Assembly: GCA_012064415.1 (NCBI GenBank)
Contig: SSNU01000247.1
Coordinates: 1,054,629 to 1,118,628 of the forward strand
Reading direction: 5' to 3'
Source: Gyrodactylus bullatarudis
Taxonomy: Eukaryota; Platyhelminthes; Monogenea; Gyrodactylidea; Gyrodactylidae
DNA length: 64,000 nucleotides
Shown here: piece by piece, positions 56,201 through 61,429 of the stretch
Layout: the number at the start of each line of letters is the position of its first letter
How positions within the stretch are numbered: the stretch's first letter is position 1
Notes under the pieces: generated by a model
What the model saw: only the letters and a program-made list of their open reading frames with translations
Databases searched by the model: none
What the model was told of the DNA's origin: nothing
Made by a program: the position numbers and the translations under genes

Positions 56201-56223
56201 AGGCGTATAAATCAAAATAGATA
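2179..56223 (-). CDS. Cav2: Cav2-type voltage-gated calcium channel alpha-1 subunit, 32 exons, N-terminus missing
   Basis: Pore-forming subunit of a presynaptic high-voltage-activated Ca channel. Exons, 5' to 3' on the minus strand: 56099-56223, 55814-55953, 43244-43709, 42987-43090, 42816-42931, 39751-40134, 37613-37825, 35161-35273, 30902-31146, 26073-26145, 25871-25976, 25676-25782, 24879-24949, 21439-21485, 21263-21383, 19556-19745, 19371-19477, 14314-14583, 13982-14122, 13713-13914, 12722-12886, 10436-10597, 9888-10157, 9487-9578, 5406-5678, 5144-5240, 4246-4456, 4080-4177, 3911-4017, 3801-3837, 3390-3645, 2179-2600. Every junction is GT/AG and keeps phase, giving about 1,842 residues. 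The selectivity ring is EEEE (MEGW, GEDW, GEGW, GENW). LANAQELT after IIS6, the AID and the IV-S6/EF region identify Cav2 rather than Cav1 or Cav3. Exon(s) for the first ~100 residues before IS1 are not found. Introns range from 55 to 12,104 bp. Confidence 0.95.
4566..5000 (-). CDS. Nested secreted six-cysteine-repeat protein, one repeat
   Basis: Single-exon ORF in the 687-bp Cav2 intron 4457-5143, same strand as Cav2. The frame opens at an ATG at 5048, but the signal peptide is [17 protein letters not shown], so the ATG at 5000 or 4991 is the likely start (144 or 141 residues). An A/T-rich ATAAAA-type motif lies at about 5057-5067. The mature part has extra cysteines (CDC), then one family repeat: C-D-P-Y-I, an F-rich helix, then C-x4-C-x3-C ([12 protein letters not shown]), about 25 residues, and C-x3-C (CISSC). 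It ends TSPKDF. The family is unrecognised; the cysteine pattern is the same as in the four other nested genes. A secreted or luminal disulfide-bonded helical protein is the inference. Confidence 0.72.
   Translation of the reverse strand: MRAMRLFSIILSSAIVSLMAEDSCDCQDKGKLDCDPYIINTFLEINRRDRTPSIYFYEAYKSIFNLFQECHTQGCFEDCLHKHARQPTRFRELRNIKDYCISSCPDREYTTPCLCRPNAYESSSVFCRQTQFRQLLSQTSPKDF
5406..12886 (-). CDS. Cav2: Cav2 domain IV, exons 21-25
   Basis: 12722-12886 encodes IVS1 ([19 protein letters not shown]). 10436-10597 encodes IVS2. 9888-10157 encodes IVS3-S5 with the S4 sensor [17 protein letters not shown]. 9487-9578 encodes the pore helix ([16 protein letters not shown]). 5406-5678 encodes the filter Glu in ATGENWQE and IVS6 ([20 protein letters not shown]), followed by the start of the EF-like region ([11 protein letters not shown]). 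Intron 5679-9486, inside this domain, carries three nested Cys-repeat genes. Confidence 0.93.
5903..5910 (+). promoter_or_regulatory. TATA box of the nested gene at 5943
   Basis: TATAAAAA ends 33 nt before the ATG at 5943, so the transcript would have a very short 5' UTR. A matching TATAAAAAA lies at 16726-16734 (-), 40 nt before the preferred ATG of the paralogue at 15817-16686. Confidence 0.6.
5943..6239 (+). CDS. Nested secreted six-cysteine-repeat protein, one repeat (plus strand)
   Basis: Complete intronless ORF of 98 residues in Cav2 intron 5679-9486, antisense to Cav2. Signal peptide [16 protein letters not shown] is followed directly by CSFEEVDDF, then one repeat: acidic/Phe-rich helix ([15 protein letters not shown]), C-x3-C-x3-C (CRQGCHSNC), 22 residues, and C-x3-C (CGYDC). 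It ends KGSDEI, only loosely like an ER-retrieval tail. TATA is at 5903-5910. It is the shortest member and the only one of the five on the plus strand; it is only 63 bp from the tail end of the next paralogue (6303, minus), so the two converge. Function unknown. Confidence 0.8.
   Translation: MKIWILATTWISLAIACSFEEVDDFIKTCQKNKWTSGQEFKENLEKNFNGFKDCRQGCHSNCLKDTAASAKNVDELILRNAKCGYDCMPTYTKGSDEI
6303..7070 (-). CDS. Nested six-cysteine-repeat protein, three repeats, C-terminal KDEL
   Basis: Intronless ORF in Cav2 intron 5679-9486. The frame has ATGs at 7082 and 7070; 7070 is preferred because [14 protein letters not shown] is a clean signal peptide and a GATAAAA motif (7111-7117) lies about 40 nt upstream (255 residues from 7070). 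Three tandem repeats follow, each a leading Cys, an F-rich helix (for example [11 protein letters not shown]), C-x3/4-C-x3-C ([29 protein letters not shown]), about 20-25 residues, and C-x3-C (CKDKC, CTESC, CSAHC). The last four residues are KDEL, the classical ER-retrieval signal recognised by KDEL receptors. Together with the signal peptide this predicts an ER-lumen resident. The domain is not one I can name; the twin C-x3-C layout suggests disulfide-clamped helical hairpins. Confidence 0.82.
   Translation of the reverse strand: MNFFLLTLFYLALSQDCSYQSIHEFALHFAKSKICPKRFKENFSTHFHGFKFCPETCFVTCIKERIDVINFANELLNATERCKDKCTDPEDVKKLDCSPLAVYTFIKNSENNPQEPDSMQKFRKKFDHFDACKVDECFQRCMREIGRHIKDLRELINYYTSCTESCKDESSIECNSTNVKRFIEEAIASNSVNGDDFREALKVKFHFFEKCFAYFCYSECLRNKITQIFDIYLLMKWDINCSAHCSPPIHHKDEL
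7290..7560 (+). mobile_element. Solo promoter/hammerhead terminal repeat, decayed
   Basis: A CCATTGG motif at about 7350 and ATAAATATAT at about 7420 precede a hammerhead-like segment at 7444-7492. There, stem I is TTTTGGT/ACTAAAA, and stem III is the palindrome AATAAAGCTTTATT at 7471-7484 followed by the cleavage-site C at 7485. The CUGANGA core is damaged (CCGATAAGA), so it is probably inactive. The layout matches the arms of the 24-kb element. Confidence 0.55.
7671..8100. repeat. Foldback hairpin element, ~165-190 bp arms (family C, copy 1)
   Basis: The left arm (7671-7862) and right arm (7934-8100) are near-perfect inverted repeats around a ~70-bp loop. A second copy, diverged but with the same order of sequence, is at 40673-41020. 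RNA from either strand would fold into a long double-stranded hairpin. No ORF is present. Confidence 0.85.
8649..9212 (-). CDS. Nested six-cysteine-repeat protein, two repeats, C-terminal HQEL
   Basis: Complete intronless ORF of 187 residues in Cav2 intron 5679-9486, same strand as Cav2. Signal peptide [17 protein letters not shown] begins at Met3, or from the ATG at 9212. It has two repeats: [10 protein letters not shown] ... [12 protein letters not shown] ... CNSSC, then CSYEMVDKF ... [13 protein letters not shown] ... CKNRC. The protein ends TNHQEL; HQEL is a recognised variant of the KDEL retrieval signal. A TATA-like AAATAAAA lies about 46-54 nt upstream (9258-9266). It is closest in sequence style to the KDEL paralogue at 6303-7070, with the shared motif CPETC. 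Role unknown; ER-lumen location is an inference from the two signals. Confidence 0.82.
   Translation of the reverse strand: MRMVLLTLFLLLFSRQSLSCDYFDVKGFLQMCTENQKFRGNFRKLLKENYKNFFACPETCYTVCLRNYVKEITTIDKLDTLSEKCNSSCEEGSEETYIDCSYEMVDKFSKETFTAKLTIGQEFLDVLREKFQSFSRCKSPSCYSSCMRDAHSTFHDLYSFMHRDYDCKNRCNILAPDRNDQTNHQEL
10598..12721. other. 2.1-kb Cav2 intron, mostly unremarkable, with one hAT-like element
   Basis: Between IVS1 and IVS2 exons. It holds the hAT-like element at 12049-12538 and short repeats of the type CTACTTTTGCTACTTG near 10981. No coding signal was found. Confidence 0.5.
12049..12538. mobile_element. hAT-like non-autonomous element
   Basis: The termini are inverted repeats: TACGGCCTCAAAAAAGTACT on the left and, read on the minus strand, CACGGCCTCAAAAATAGTAC on the right. 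The flanking octamers TTTATTAC (12041-12048) and GTTATTAC (12539-12546) match at 7 of 8 bases, as expected for an old 8-bp hAT target duplication. No transposase ORF. Confidence 0.5.
12887..24949 (-). CDS. Cav2: Cav2 II-III linker and domain III, exons 13-20
   Basis: 24879-24949 and the 47-bp exon 21439-21485 encode a short basic II-III linker ([14 protein letters not shown]). No long synaptic-protein interaction region like that of vertebrate Cav2 is present. 21263-21383 leads into domain III (LFLFSPANP). 19556-19745 and 19371-19477 encode IIIS1-S3. 14314-14583 encodes the S4 sensor ([20 protein letters not shown]) and S5. 13982-14122 and 13713-13914 encode the pore with selectivity Glu in STGEGWPT and IIIS6 ([20 protein letters not shown]). 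The last exon ends at CAA|GTACGT before the next exon begins KRCMDFAIN; this group's coding part stops at 13713. Confidence 0.93.
12950..13060 (+). repeat. Decayed tRNA-SINE/hammerhead remnant
   Basis: The segment with TGGTTCAGTTCTCAGCTAGG and AGGAGTCTCAATAAAGAT aligns in order to box B, the post-box-B segment and the hammerhead stem II of the better copies at 34.9 and 61.2 kb. The ribozyme core is not intact. Confidence 0.45.
15184..15581. repeat. FB-A foldback element copy
   Basis: It starts CTAGTTGATATGAAGTTGG and ends with the inverted form AATCTTCATATTAACCAAG. The interior contains partial inverted repeats (TGATCCTTAAAATCAACTTT). It belongs to the family at 26.5, 38.9, 41.1, 46.3, 49.8 and 60.8 kb. 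Confidence 0.65.
15817..16686 (-). CDS. Nested six-cysteine-repeat secreted protein, three repeats, basic C-terminus
   Basis: Intronless ORF in Cav2 intron 14584-19370, same strand. The open frame starts at ATG 16716, but the ATG at 16686 is preferred: it begins the signal peptide [16 protein letters not shown], and a TATAAAAAA box at 16726-16734 would put ATG 16716 upstream of or at the transcription start. That gives 289 residues. Three repeats: [12 protein letters not shown] ... [18 protein letters not shown] ... [18 protein letters not shown] ... CKAKC. A 40-residue Asp/Asn-rich linker separates repeats 2 and 3. It ends TCFVRKRKH, with no retrieval signal, so unlike its 6.3- and 8.6-kb paralogues it should be secreted. 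Function unknown. Confidence 0.8.
   Translation of the reverse strand: MKILLSLLFWFVTASGCEYQVIKNFVHYSEKRPKNEFRNDVKKFFNDFEWCSNDCLGRCIRDKIPSTYNADDVYKLNEDCYSQCKSVPRDSSTKDCSTVAVENFIFELKESGLLSGTGFIKAVENKFEKFLNCEKTDCYQLCMKEGSTNIFHLDQFEKNDTECKHSCKINNLLDHLMPSNDYDLDNNDRTQRVTENTCQHDVSPCSPESVELFYHEMHEAGHEYGSEFHKYFLKEFQDFSQCQPMECYQKCMKLATLHIEDIHFLIHSSNKCKAKCGIEKTCFVRKRKH
19929..20240. repeat. FB-B dispersed repeat copy
   Basis: It contains the family signature CTCCTGGAATACG followed by AGCTCTAT. Related copies are at 34430-34733, 47571-48033 and 54132-54612. Its ends carry CCTTAA-type inverted sequence in the better copies. Confidence 0.55.
20404..20962. mobile_element. hAT-like non-autonomous element with exact 8-bp duplication
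   Basis: Terminal inverted repeats are TAGGGCGACC at 20404-20413 and GGTCGCCCTA at 20953-20962. The flanks are identical octamers GTAATTAG (20396-20403 and 20963-20970). TIR plus 8-bp target duplication is the hAT pattern. The interior has repeated GCCTTTTTTGCC motifs and no credible transposase; ORFs here are AT-rich noise. Confidence 0.75.
21486..24878. other. 3.4-kb Cav2 intron with repeats
   Basis: It contains a (TG)n microsatellite at about 22112-22130, an FB-A arm at about 22395-22640, and the hammerhead-bearing inverted-repeat element 23909-24612. 22640-23790 shows no gene. Confidence 0.5.
23909..24612. mobile_element. Inverted-repeat retroelement with a hammerhead in each arm
   Basis: The arms (about 23909-24086 and 24415-24612) are near-perfect inverted repeats, each holding a TATA-like TATATAAACG and a hammerhead fold. 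Left ribozyme: 23967-24009 on the minus strand. Right ribozyme: 24508-24550 on the plus strand (stem I TTGGT/ACCAA, core CTGAAGA, stem III near-palindrome, cleavage C at 24545). Position A15.1 is C in both, which should weaken cleavage. The interior (24110-24400) is homologous to the element at 28888-29345, including QLILTP and KEICRHH peptide motifs in one frame. No reverse transcriptase is present. Penelope-like elements and retrozymes are the known carriers of such ribozymes. Confidence 0.7.
24950..25675. other. Cav2 intron with an FB-A interior fragment
   Basis: At about 25230-25440 there is an interior FB-A segment (TGATTTGAAAGTGAGAGGCT) that is also found at 41.75 and 42.0 kb. No gene. 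Confidence 0.5.
25676..40134 (-). CDS. Cav2: Cav2 I-II linker and domain II, exons 6-12
   Basis: 39751-40134 continues the linker, starting EVILAEDS right after the AID, then 128 mostly polar residues. 37613-37825 encodes IIS1 ([20 protein letters not shown]). 35161-35273 encodes IIS2-S3. 30902-31146 encodes IIS3-S5 with the S4 sensor [18 protein letters not shown], ending GMQLFGGE. 26073-26145 and 25871-25976 encode the pore with selectivity Glu in TGEDWNS. 25676-25782 encodes IIS6 ([20 protein letters not shown]); the NAQELT tail is the Cav2 form of this segment. Introns of 88 and 96 bp separate the pore exons, while the others are 1.9-4.8 kb. Confidence 0.93.
26481..27072. repeat. FB-A foldback element copy
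   Basis: Bounded by AGCTAGTTGACACTAAGATG and, inverted, CATCGTCATGTCAACTAGCT. The arms fold back along their length, including TTTTTCTTCAGAAAGTCAGG and its complement. Short ORFs inside arise from the repeat and are not genes. Confidence 0.75.
28888..29345 (+). mobile_element. Hammerhead-bearing retroelement with 32-bp target duplication
   Basis: A 458-bp insertion in an FB-A repeat, flanked by 32-bp direct repeats at 28856-28887 and 29346-29377 with one mismatch. The 5' part matches the interior of the 24-kb element (LILTPP, KEICRHH motifs). Next come a TATATAAATT motif near 29219 and a hammerhead at 29247-29287 with an intact core: CTGAAGA at 29250-29256, GAAA at 29265-29268 and the cleavage-site TTC ending at 29282. 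Stem I has one mismatch. Non-autonomous. Confidence 0.72.
29247..29287 (+). ncRNA. Type I hammerhead ribozyme (promoter-linked family)
   Basis: CTGAAGA, a short stem II (GAACCGAC), GAA, stem III AAT...ATT and the cleavage-site C. Stem I, TTTGGT against ACGAAT, pairs except at one position. Stem II has only its closing G-C pair plus mismatches, which is unusual. Confidence 0.6.
31147..35160. other. 4-kb Cav2 intron, repeats only
   Basis: It contains segments with AAAAATAGCA near 31.57-32.10 kb, a poly-C tract at about 32136, an AG/GAGT-rich tract at about 33685-33715, the FB-B copy 34430-34733 and a decayed SINE at about 34880-34990. No coding sequence is recognised. Confidence 0.5.
34880..34990 (+). 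repeat. Decayed tRNA-SINE with partly preserved hammerhead
   Basis: Box B-like GGTTCAATTCTTGG is followed by GGTATAACGACGAGTCTTAA and AAAGATGAAACC. Stem II (GTCTT/AAGAT) and GAAAC remain, but the first core base of CUGACGA is changed. Confidence 0.6.
35274..37612. other. 2.3-kb Cav2 intron with a foldback and a TG tract
   Basis: It holds the family D foldback and a (TG)n tract at about 35920-35943. 36000-37600 has no recognised gene. Confidence 0.5.
35410..35902. repeat. Long foldback element, ~180-bp arms (family D)
   Basis: The left arm starts TTAGACTTGGACGAAATTTT and the right arm ends AAAATTTCGTTCAAGTCTAT. The arms pair almost without interruption through CATGCTTCTGG/CCAGAAGCATG. A related fragment lies at about 40.39-40.50 kb. 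No ORF. Confidence 0.8.
38020..38310 (+). repeat. tRNA-SINE copy with deleted hammerhead
   Basis: Box B GATTCGAATCC at about 38189 is followed by TGGCTATGGTGTATGGACGA. Compared with the 61-kb copy, the ribozyme core is deleted between TGTA and CACG. The 3' tail (GTTTGACTC, TTGCTTATTCG, CTAGGTGTTAGA) is still recognisable. Confidence 0.65.
38887..39616. repeat. FB-A foldback element, 730 bp
   Basis: Ends AAACCTAGTTGACATGAAGA and its inverted form. The arms are long and well matched (for example TTTTTCTCCGGATTCATAG on both sides, inverted). Another well-preserved copy is at 49786-50323. Confidence 0.85.
40673..41020. repeat. Foldback hairpin element (family C, copy 2)
   Basis: The inner arms, from GGCCACGGTAGTTGAAGATT to the loop, are a near-perfect inverted repeat around GGGTGAAGGAGAAATTCTTC. 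Loop and arm order match the copy at 7671-8100. The right arm is truncated near 41020. Confidence 0.8.
41243..41678 (-). mobile_element. tRNA-headed SINE carrying a hammerhead ribozyme (copy 1, sense to Cav2)
   Basis: Read on the minus strand: pol III box A TGGCCTAGTGG (41496-41506), box B GGTTCTAATCC (41452-41462), hammerhead (41402-41444), then a tail. The tail sequence beginning GACATTAAACCTACTAGCTA (plus strand) occurs at both 41244 and 41612, a 368-bp period, so the insertion is slightly more than one unit. It is flanked by AAAAATATGGTGATT (41228-41242) and AAAAATATGGTCATT (41679-41693), a 15-bp target duplication with one mismatch. It lies in Cav2 intron 40135-42815, in sense with the channel. 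Confidence 0.82.
41402..41444 (-). ncRNA. Hammerhead ribozyme, type I, all core bases intact
   Basis: On the minus strand: stem I GATGTA/TACATC (6 bp, perfect), core CTGACGA, stem II GTCCT-AGTA-AGGAC, core GAA, and stem III within the palindrome ACGCGT. The predicted cleavage is after GTA. Stem III is too short for a comfortable monomer loop; its self-complementarity fits the dimeric (double hammerhead) cleavage known for short-stem-III ribozymes. Confidence 0.82.
42816..56223 (-). CDS. Cav2: Cav2 domain I (IS1-S6) and the beta-subunit binding AID, exons 1-5 in view
   Basis: 56099-56223 encodes IS1 ([15 protein letters not shown]). 55814-55953 encodes IS2-S3, ending in VVVTG. 43244-43709 encodes IS4 ([14 protein letters not shown]), S5 and the pore with selectivity Glu in TMEGWTD. 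42987-43090 encodes IS6. 42816-42931 encodes the post-S6 linker with the alpha-interaction domain [18 protein letters not shown], which matches the QQxE..Y..WI..AE beta-subunit consensus. The Cav2 G-beta-gamma motif QxxER reads QxxEK here. The junction 55814/43709 forms a Gly codon (GG+T) across the 12.1-kb intron. The first visible exon starts two bases into a codon, so at least one upstream exon exists. Confidence 0.93.
46275..46866. repeat. FB-A copy with a well-preserved inner hairpin
   Basis: GGAAAATACGGCAAATTTGA and its complement near 46700 bound the inner arms. The right end is ATCTTCATATTAACTAGGTG; the left outer arm is missing. Confidence 0.65.
47571..48033. repeat. FB-B dispersed repeat copy
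   Basis: Starts TAACCCTTAAAGTGTC and ends AGGGATTTTAAGGGTTG. The interior holds AATACGCAGAAATCACAGCT on the minus strand. An inverted, well-matching copy is at 54132-54612. Confidence 0.65.
49786..50323. repeat. FB-A foldback element copy
   Basis: Ends AAACCTAATTGACATGAAG and CTTCATGTCAATTAGGTTT. The interior is strongly similar to the right half of the 38887-39616 copy in inverted orientation. Confidence 0.78.
51917..52600 (+). pseudogene. Decayed Tc1/mariner transposon with transposase N-terminus
   Basis: A Tc1-like terminal repeat, ACAGTCGTGGCATAAATTGA, begins near 51919. Downstream, two frames together give a Tc1 helix-turn-helix region: [14 protein letters not shown] (about 52215-52260), then after a frame change [20 protein letters not shown] and SGRGRK (52234-52452 frame). 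No DDE catalytic region or right terminal repeat was recognised. Frameshifted and truncated, so inactive. Confidence 0.7.
53625..53830 (-). mobile_element. Hammerhead/promoter element fragment (same family as 62.9-63.3 kb)
   Basis: Minus strand: CCAATGG, GCAATGTAATAGTATATGAT, then hammerhead 53711-53757 (CTGAAGA at 53752-53746, GAAA, stem III ATAA...TTAT, cleavage C at 53721). Stem I has mismatches. The outer part GAACCTCATCAAGTATATT matches GAACCTCATCAAGAATATT at 62.9 kb. Confidence 0.62.
54132..54612. repeat. FB-B dispersed repeat copy (inverted relative to 47571-48033)
   Basis: AATCCCTCTGGGTTATTTCT through TTAATCTCCTGGAATACGCA to TGCGAGTCATGAAAAAAATT matches the 47.6-kb copy on the opposite strand over nearly its full length. 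Confidence 0.65.
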
Positions 56224-59200
56224 CTGTTAAGGAATAATATAGATTTAAAACAAAATAATTCACACATGATAGGACCAAGAAAATTTCCACCCACTCTTAC
56301 TCCTTCGCTATATCTGACTCTGATTATTCTCAAGATTTAGCACAATTCGAATTATACGTTTTTCAGTTTTATAAGTTCAGAGTTTTGAGAGTCTTATTGC
56401 CAAGGTTGAATGAATTCATTATTTGGACGATAGTGGATATTTTACAAAATAAATCCTTCTAGTTAGAATTTTAAATTCTAAAAGGAATTTGTCCCAGCCT
56501 ATTGCAAAGCTTTGATCTAGATGCTCGCTCTATATAACTTATTTCAAAAATAATAGTACTAAAAAGTACCGTGACAATAATTGAGTACAAAGATAGCTAT
56601 TCCTTCAAATTGGAATTAGATAAGCAGATTATCGAAACTCAGCCAGTCCTCGGCCTAGAATAAAAATAGACTAAATCGTAATTTTTCGAGGCCCTAGTAG
56701 CGACACATAAAAATAGTGATAAACTAAAGCTAGTTAACATGAAGATGGGGATTTACCGTTTTTACAAAAAACTCAGAAACCAAGACCAAGACAAATTTCC
56801 ACCTTTTCACTTTTTGAGCTCAAGATTTTTATCAGGATTTGAAGCAGTTAAATGCAGATATTCGAAAACAGCATTAGACAAAGAATTCGAATTGGGCCGT
56901 GGAGGTAGAGAGGAATATACTGTTTTCAGGAAAAAGTTACACATTTAAATTTTGGATCATTCCACATCGTGATAATCAATAAATTCAAATTTCTCGATTT
57001 CGCACAAAATTGACAAATATATGGGAATTTCTGCAGCCGAATTTGAATTCTTTGTTTAATTCTGATTTCTAACTGCTTCAAATCTTTGAAATTGATAAAA
57101 AATTCTGAAATCAAAAGTTGAAAAAGTGGAAATCGAAATTCAAAAAAAGGCCTAATTTTGGTCAGATTGAATTTTTTCAATTTACCATCTAAAATGCACA
57201 AATGATTCATACGAATGAAATCAACACCAAAAAATTTGACCCCGGTGATACTTATTATCAAGTTTTTTATTCCTTTTCTAAAATGATCAGAGAATCTAGA
57301 AAGATTACAAATCCATTGTTTGTTAACTAAAAAAAATACGACACACAAGCTTGTATAGAATAAAGGGAGGTGGAGGTTATCATAGTGCAACAACATCCTG
57401 TTATATCTCTCTCTCTCTCCCTCACACACACACACACTCTGTTACTCAGAATTATGTTGTGTCTGTTTCATTGTGCAGTTTTCATTAATCTTCGAAATTA
57501 TATCCTGATCTTCCTTTCTCTCTCAAGTAAATAGCGATTGTTGTTGTTAAATAAAAAGAGCTGGAAAATTGTTGTTTCTATTTATTTATTAACTCTTGCC
57601 TAATAAAATATATTTAGCAAGCAAGAACTAAGTAGAAGTAGAAGAAGAAAAGAGCAGTGATTAAAGGAAAATATTCAGGGGGATTGCTAGAGAGTACACG
57701 CAGTGGAAATCTCTGTTGATGTAGGACTGCCTTTTCCTTTAATACGTATTATAATTATTATTAGTTTTCATTGTACAGTTTATAGTCTGAAGAATAGTTC
57801 TATAGTGCCATAATAATTCACTGGTTATGTTGCATATTCTTCATCAGCAGTAGCTAGTCACGTTAGAAGATTAAAGAGATCTGCGTCTAACTAGGGAAAA
57901 TCGAATAAACTCTGTTTAACGTTGACTCCTGAAGCTATAGACGAATATCTTTTAGCCAAAATTTTTAAGGAAAAAAAATCGATCTGAAAAAATGCCCAAA
58001 TTTCTCACTTCTTCAAGATCTATGCCTAAAATAGCCTTGCTTTTTCAAGATTTGAGGCAATAAATTACACAAAATTTCGGATCAATATAAGTTAAAGAAT
58101 TCGAATACGGCTAGAGAAGTTCATTCATGTTCCTCATTATTTGTGGGAAATTGAACTATTTATATCTTTATCTCTCAACCTGTATGTTGGCCAAATTTGA
58201 ATTATTTGTCTAATGATTTGAAATTGATAAAAAATTTGAGTTCATACGTGGAAAATGTGTAAATTTGGAGGTGGAGAGAAGTCAATACGAAATAAGAATC
58301 CCTGGGATATACCCCATTTCTCTTATTGCTGTAAAATTATTAATAATGCCTCAAAATTGCATATAATCCATTTTTTCCTAACAATTTCTCTTGTTTAAAA
58401 AACTCCAAAATCTCAATACTGTGTATTATACATACTGTATTGTAGGGTTTAACACTAAGAAAATATCTAGACTAATGAAATTCAAGCAGGCAATATTAAT
58501 CTTTAGTCACAATCGCGCCATTTAAATCGGTCAAAAAAGGTAGTTCATTCCTCTGATCAGATATTAGGCAAGGGCATATATAGAGAAGGTATATATATAT
58601 TCCATCGTTTTAATTCCTCAATACGAATGCATTGGGGAACTTCTTCCTATTATTATGTTCTGTATTCTGGTTCTATTTTCATATTCTTTTTCTTTGAACG
58701 TGTCTGTTTGTCTATCTATCACATACAATATTTCTTTAGCCATGCTCAGAATAATAGTTCCAAATCTTTATTTCTCATTAGTCTATAATTTTTGCCAAGA
58801 TAATAATCGACGATTATTATGTAATCTACATTGGTGTAATTGTAATCATTTTTTCTCTCCTTTTCTCACACACACATTATGTAATTATTTTATTTATTAA
58901 TCTACCTGATCAGGAAATAAAGATAGAACAGATCCTGGAAGAACTACTTGGTCGAATGTTGTAAAGGAAGAAATAATGATAACGTCAAACATCCACTTCT
59001 TCTGGAGATCTCATAAAGAGGCATAATATTTCTATTCTTGTGCAGTAGAGAGAAAGAGAGAAAAGAACATACGATTACATTGAAATTTAATTAAGAGATC
59101 TGTCTATTACTTAGGGGGGAAAATGTACATAATTTATCTGTATATATATATAGATAAGACAAATGTATTAGATAGATATATGCAGGAAATTGTACGACTA

Positions 59201-60790
59201 TAGTTTTCATCATACAGTAAACTAAATACAGTACTATATAGAGAGATGAAATGTTAACTATACAATAGATGTAGTAACATAATAATCAAAGGAACAAATT
59301 AATTAATTAAAAATTGATAGGAAACTCGAACGTATATTTAAAAAAAAATACAATCTCCAATTATTATCTAGAGACTCTATTCTGTTCTAAGCAATAGTGA
59401 GAATATTTGATCTCATGTTTAGGTAATGTTGTTCAGCTAAAATCGAGCAAGCAATGTGAAAGCCTAATTAAATCAAGATCATTGATGCGTGAGCAGTAGT
59501 TGAATCAAAGATTTAATTCAATTAGGAAGTAAAAGAGAATAAAATAGTATTTCTGGTATTTCATCTAACAACGATAACTTTTAGAAATATGAGAGAAACT
59601 TTTCTAAATGATTACAGTGTTTTTAAGACATTTTTTCTGAATTCGATGTTTTTTCATGATATTCTACATGATTTGGTAGGAATATAAATCCTGGTTAGAG
59701 CAATAATTTTCTTCTCTAGGATACTTTTACAATTCGCAGTAATTTTTCTCAAAATTTATAGATAAACTTGAATTTACATTACAGAAGGTTCAAATATTTG
59801 TGGATTTTAAGTCAGATTGAAATGATAAAAGTCTTGTTATTTTGTGGGTTGGGTAACACCAACTTTTCTATTATTAATTATTAGTAGGAGGCCAAAATGG
59901 TATTTTTGATAAGTGGTTAAAATTTTAGATTTTTAATAATTTTGAATTTAGCTTCCAGATTAGAATTTTATTGAATTTTGCTGGTTTTTCGAGGAAGTGC
60001 TTAACTCTAATCTTGGTATCGTGAGTTGTATTTATCAGATTTATTTTTATTTCACAAGATCCGAGTAGCAAAGAAGAAGGATAACAAAATTCTCTGTCAG
60101 TGTAAATATTTCCACTCAAAGTATTCACGTTTTAAAATCACACACACTTATAAAAGAAGGTGAACATTTATATTATGATAGCCTGTACATATTACATTGT
60201 ACATATAAATCTAAATCTAGAGGCAAGATGAGTAGTAGTAAAAGGATGAGAGATAGAAATAAAATAAGAGACTATAGTGGAGAAAATTGAGACACACAAG
60301 TATGTGTGAGTGAGTATGTATAAGCAGGATAGGAGAGGGAAAAAGAGTTTTTTGAAGCAGAACGTATTCCAGTTGGATGGTCAAAGGAAGAAACTTCAAC
60401 TTTTCTTCAGTGAATAATAAAATTCGTGATAAACATCACACTTGAAGGTACAAAAAATTGCCGTGTTCTCTACTCTTGACAAAAATTTCCTAGATGGCCA
60501 ACTTGGATATAAAGAGGATTTATTTTACTTTAAAGAAATTTAATAACTAAGCTATCAACTGTGGTTGTAATAAGGCCTCAAGTACAGACCTATTAGCAAT
60601 CATGGTGAAATGAATTTGATTGGTTCAAATGTTTGAAATTTATTCTTTAAGTTTAGTTTTTAGTCCTGAAAGGGAAATAAGGCGTTATAACTTGGGATCT
60701 GGATGAGGTGTCTTTTCTAAAGCCTTGGTAGTTAGTTAGATTTTTTTTCAGGTCTTGGAAAAAATAACCAATGAAAGGGTTCATAAATCA
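56224..60790. other. Region 5' of the first visible Cav2 exon; no gene recognised
   Basis: It probably belongs to the intron before IS1. It holds FB-A-like sequence at about 56728-57150 and 57950-58270, and a CT/CA microsatellite at about 57407-57437. No sequence resembling the conserved Cav2 N-terminus (ALYNPIPV, NRSLFLFS type) was found on the minus strand. Confidence 0.5.
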
Positions 60791-60935
60791 TACACACCTA
60801 GTTGATAAAAAGATGGGAATTAATGTTTTCTTACAAAATTCCAAGTTTTTGATCAGGTAATCGATTAATGATCAAGATTATTTGGAATCTAGTTCATAAG
60901 GCCCACATTGACCAAAAGAAATTTGAAAGAATCAG

Positions 60936-61429
60936 CACAAAGTAGAAATTACATTGTTTTTAGACATTAAACCTACTAGCTATGTGTGGTCACTGGTTAT
61001 TACTATATCCTTGTGAATCTAACTTGATTAAGATTGTCTTCTCACACCTAGATGTTAGAGTTCGGATAAGCAAGTAGTAGGTTTAATGTCTAAAAACAAT
61101 GTAATTTCTACTTTGTGCTTATTCAAAAAAACCAGTGTGTAGGTGGTGTCAATAATACGGGGGTTCTGGCCTAGTGGTTAGAAGCGTTGCCTCACAACGT
61201 TGAAGACCCGGGTTCGAATCCAGGCTATGGTGTACTGACGAGTCCTAGTAAGGACGAAACGCGTATACATCTGCCACCGTGAGTTGAATATTATTTGACT
61301 CTCTTATGGAATTGACACTTGCTTATCCGAACTCTAACATCTAGGTGTGAGAAGACAATCTTAATCAAGTTAGATTCACAAGGATATAGTAATAACCAGT
61401 GACCACACATAGCTAGTAGGTTTAATGTC
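60936..61429 (+). mobile_element. tRNA-headed SINE carrying a hammerhead ribozyme (copy 2)
   Basis: Flanked by exact 11-bp duplications GAAAGAATCAG (60925-60935 and 61430-61440). Box A TGGCCTAGTGG (61167-61177) and box B GGTTCGAATCC (61211-61221) form a consensus pol III promoter within a tRNA-like head (about 61160-61225). The hammerhead follows at 61229-61271, then a tail that returns to TAGTAGGTTTAATGTC at 61414-61429; the same 16 bp start the forward unit at 61076, a 338-bp period. 60936-61075 is an extra inverted piece of the tail, so the whole insertion also has long inverted ends. The 30-bp difference from copy 1 lies just before the tRNA head. Confidence 0.85.
61229..61271 (+). ncRNA. 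Hammerhead ribozyme, type I, all core bases intact
   Basis: Stem I GGTGTA/TACATC (one G-U pair), CTGACGA at 61235-61241, stem II GTCCT/AGGAC closing an AGTA loop (61242-61255), GAA at 61256-61258, A15.1 at 61259, palindrome ACGCGT, and predicted cleavage after A 61265. It follows the tRNA-like head directly, as in the Schistosoma Sm-alpha SINE-like family. Confidence 0.82.
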
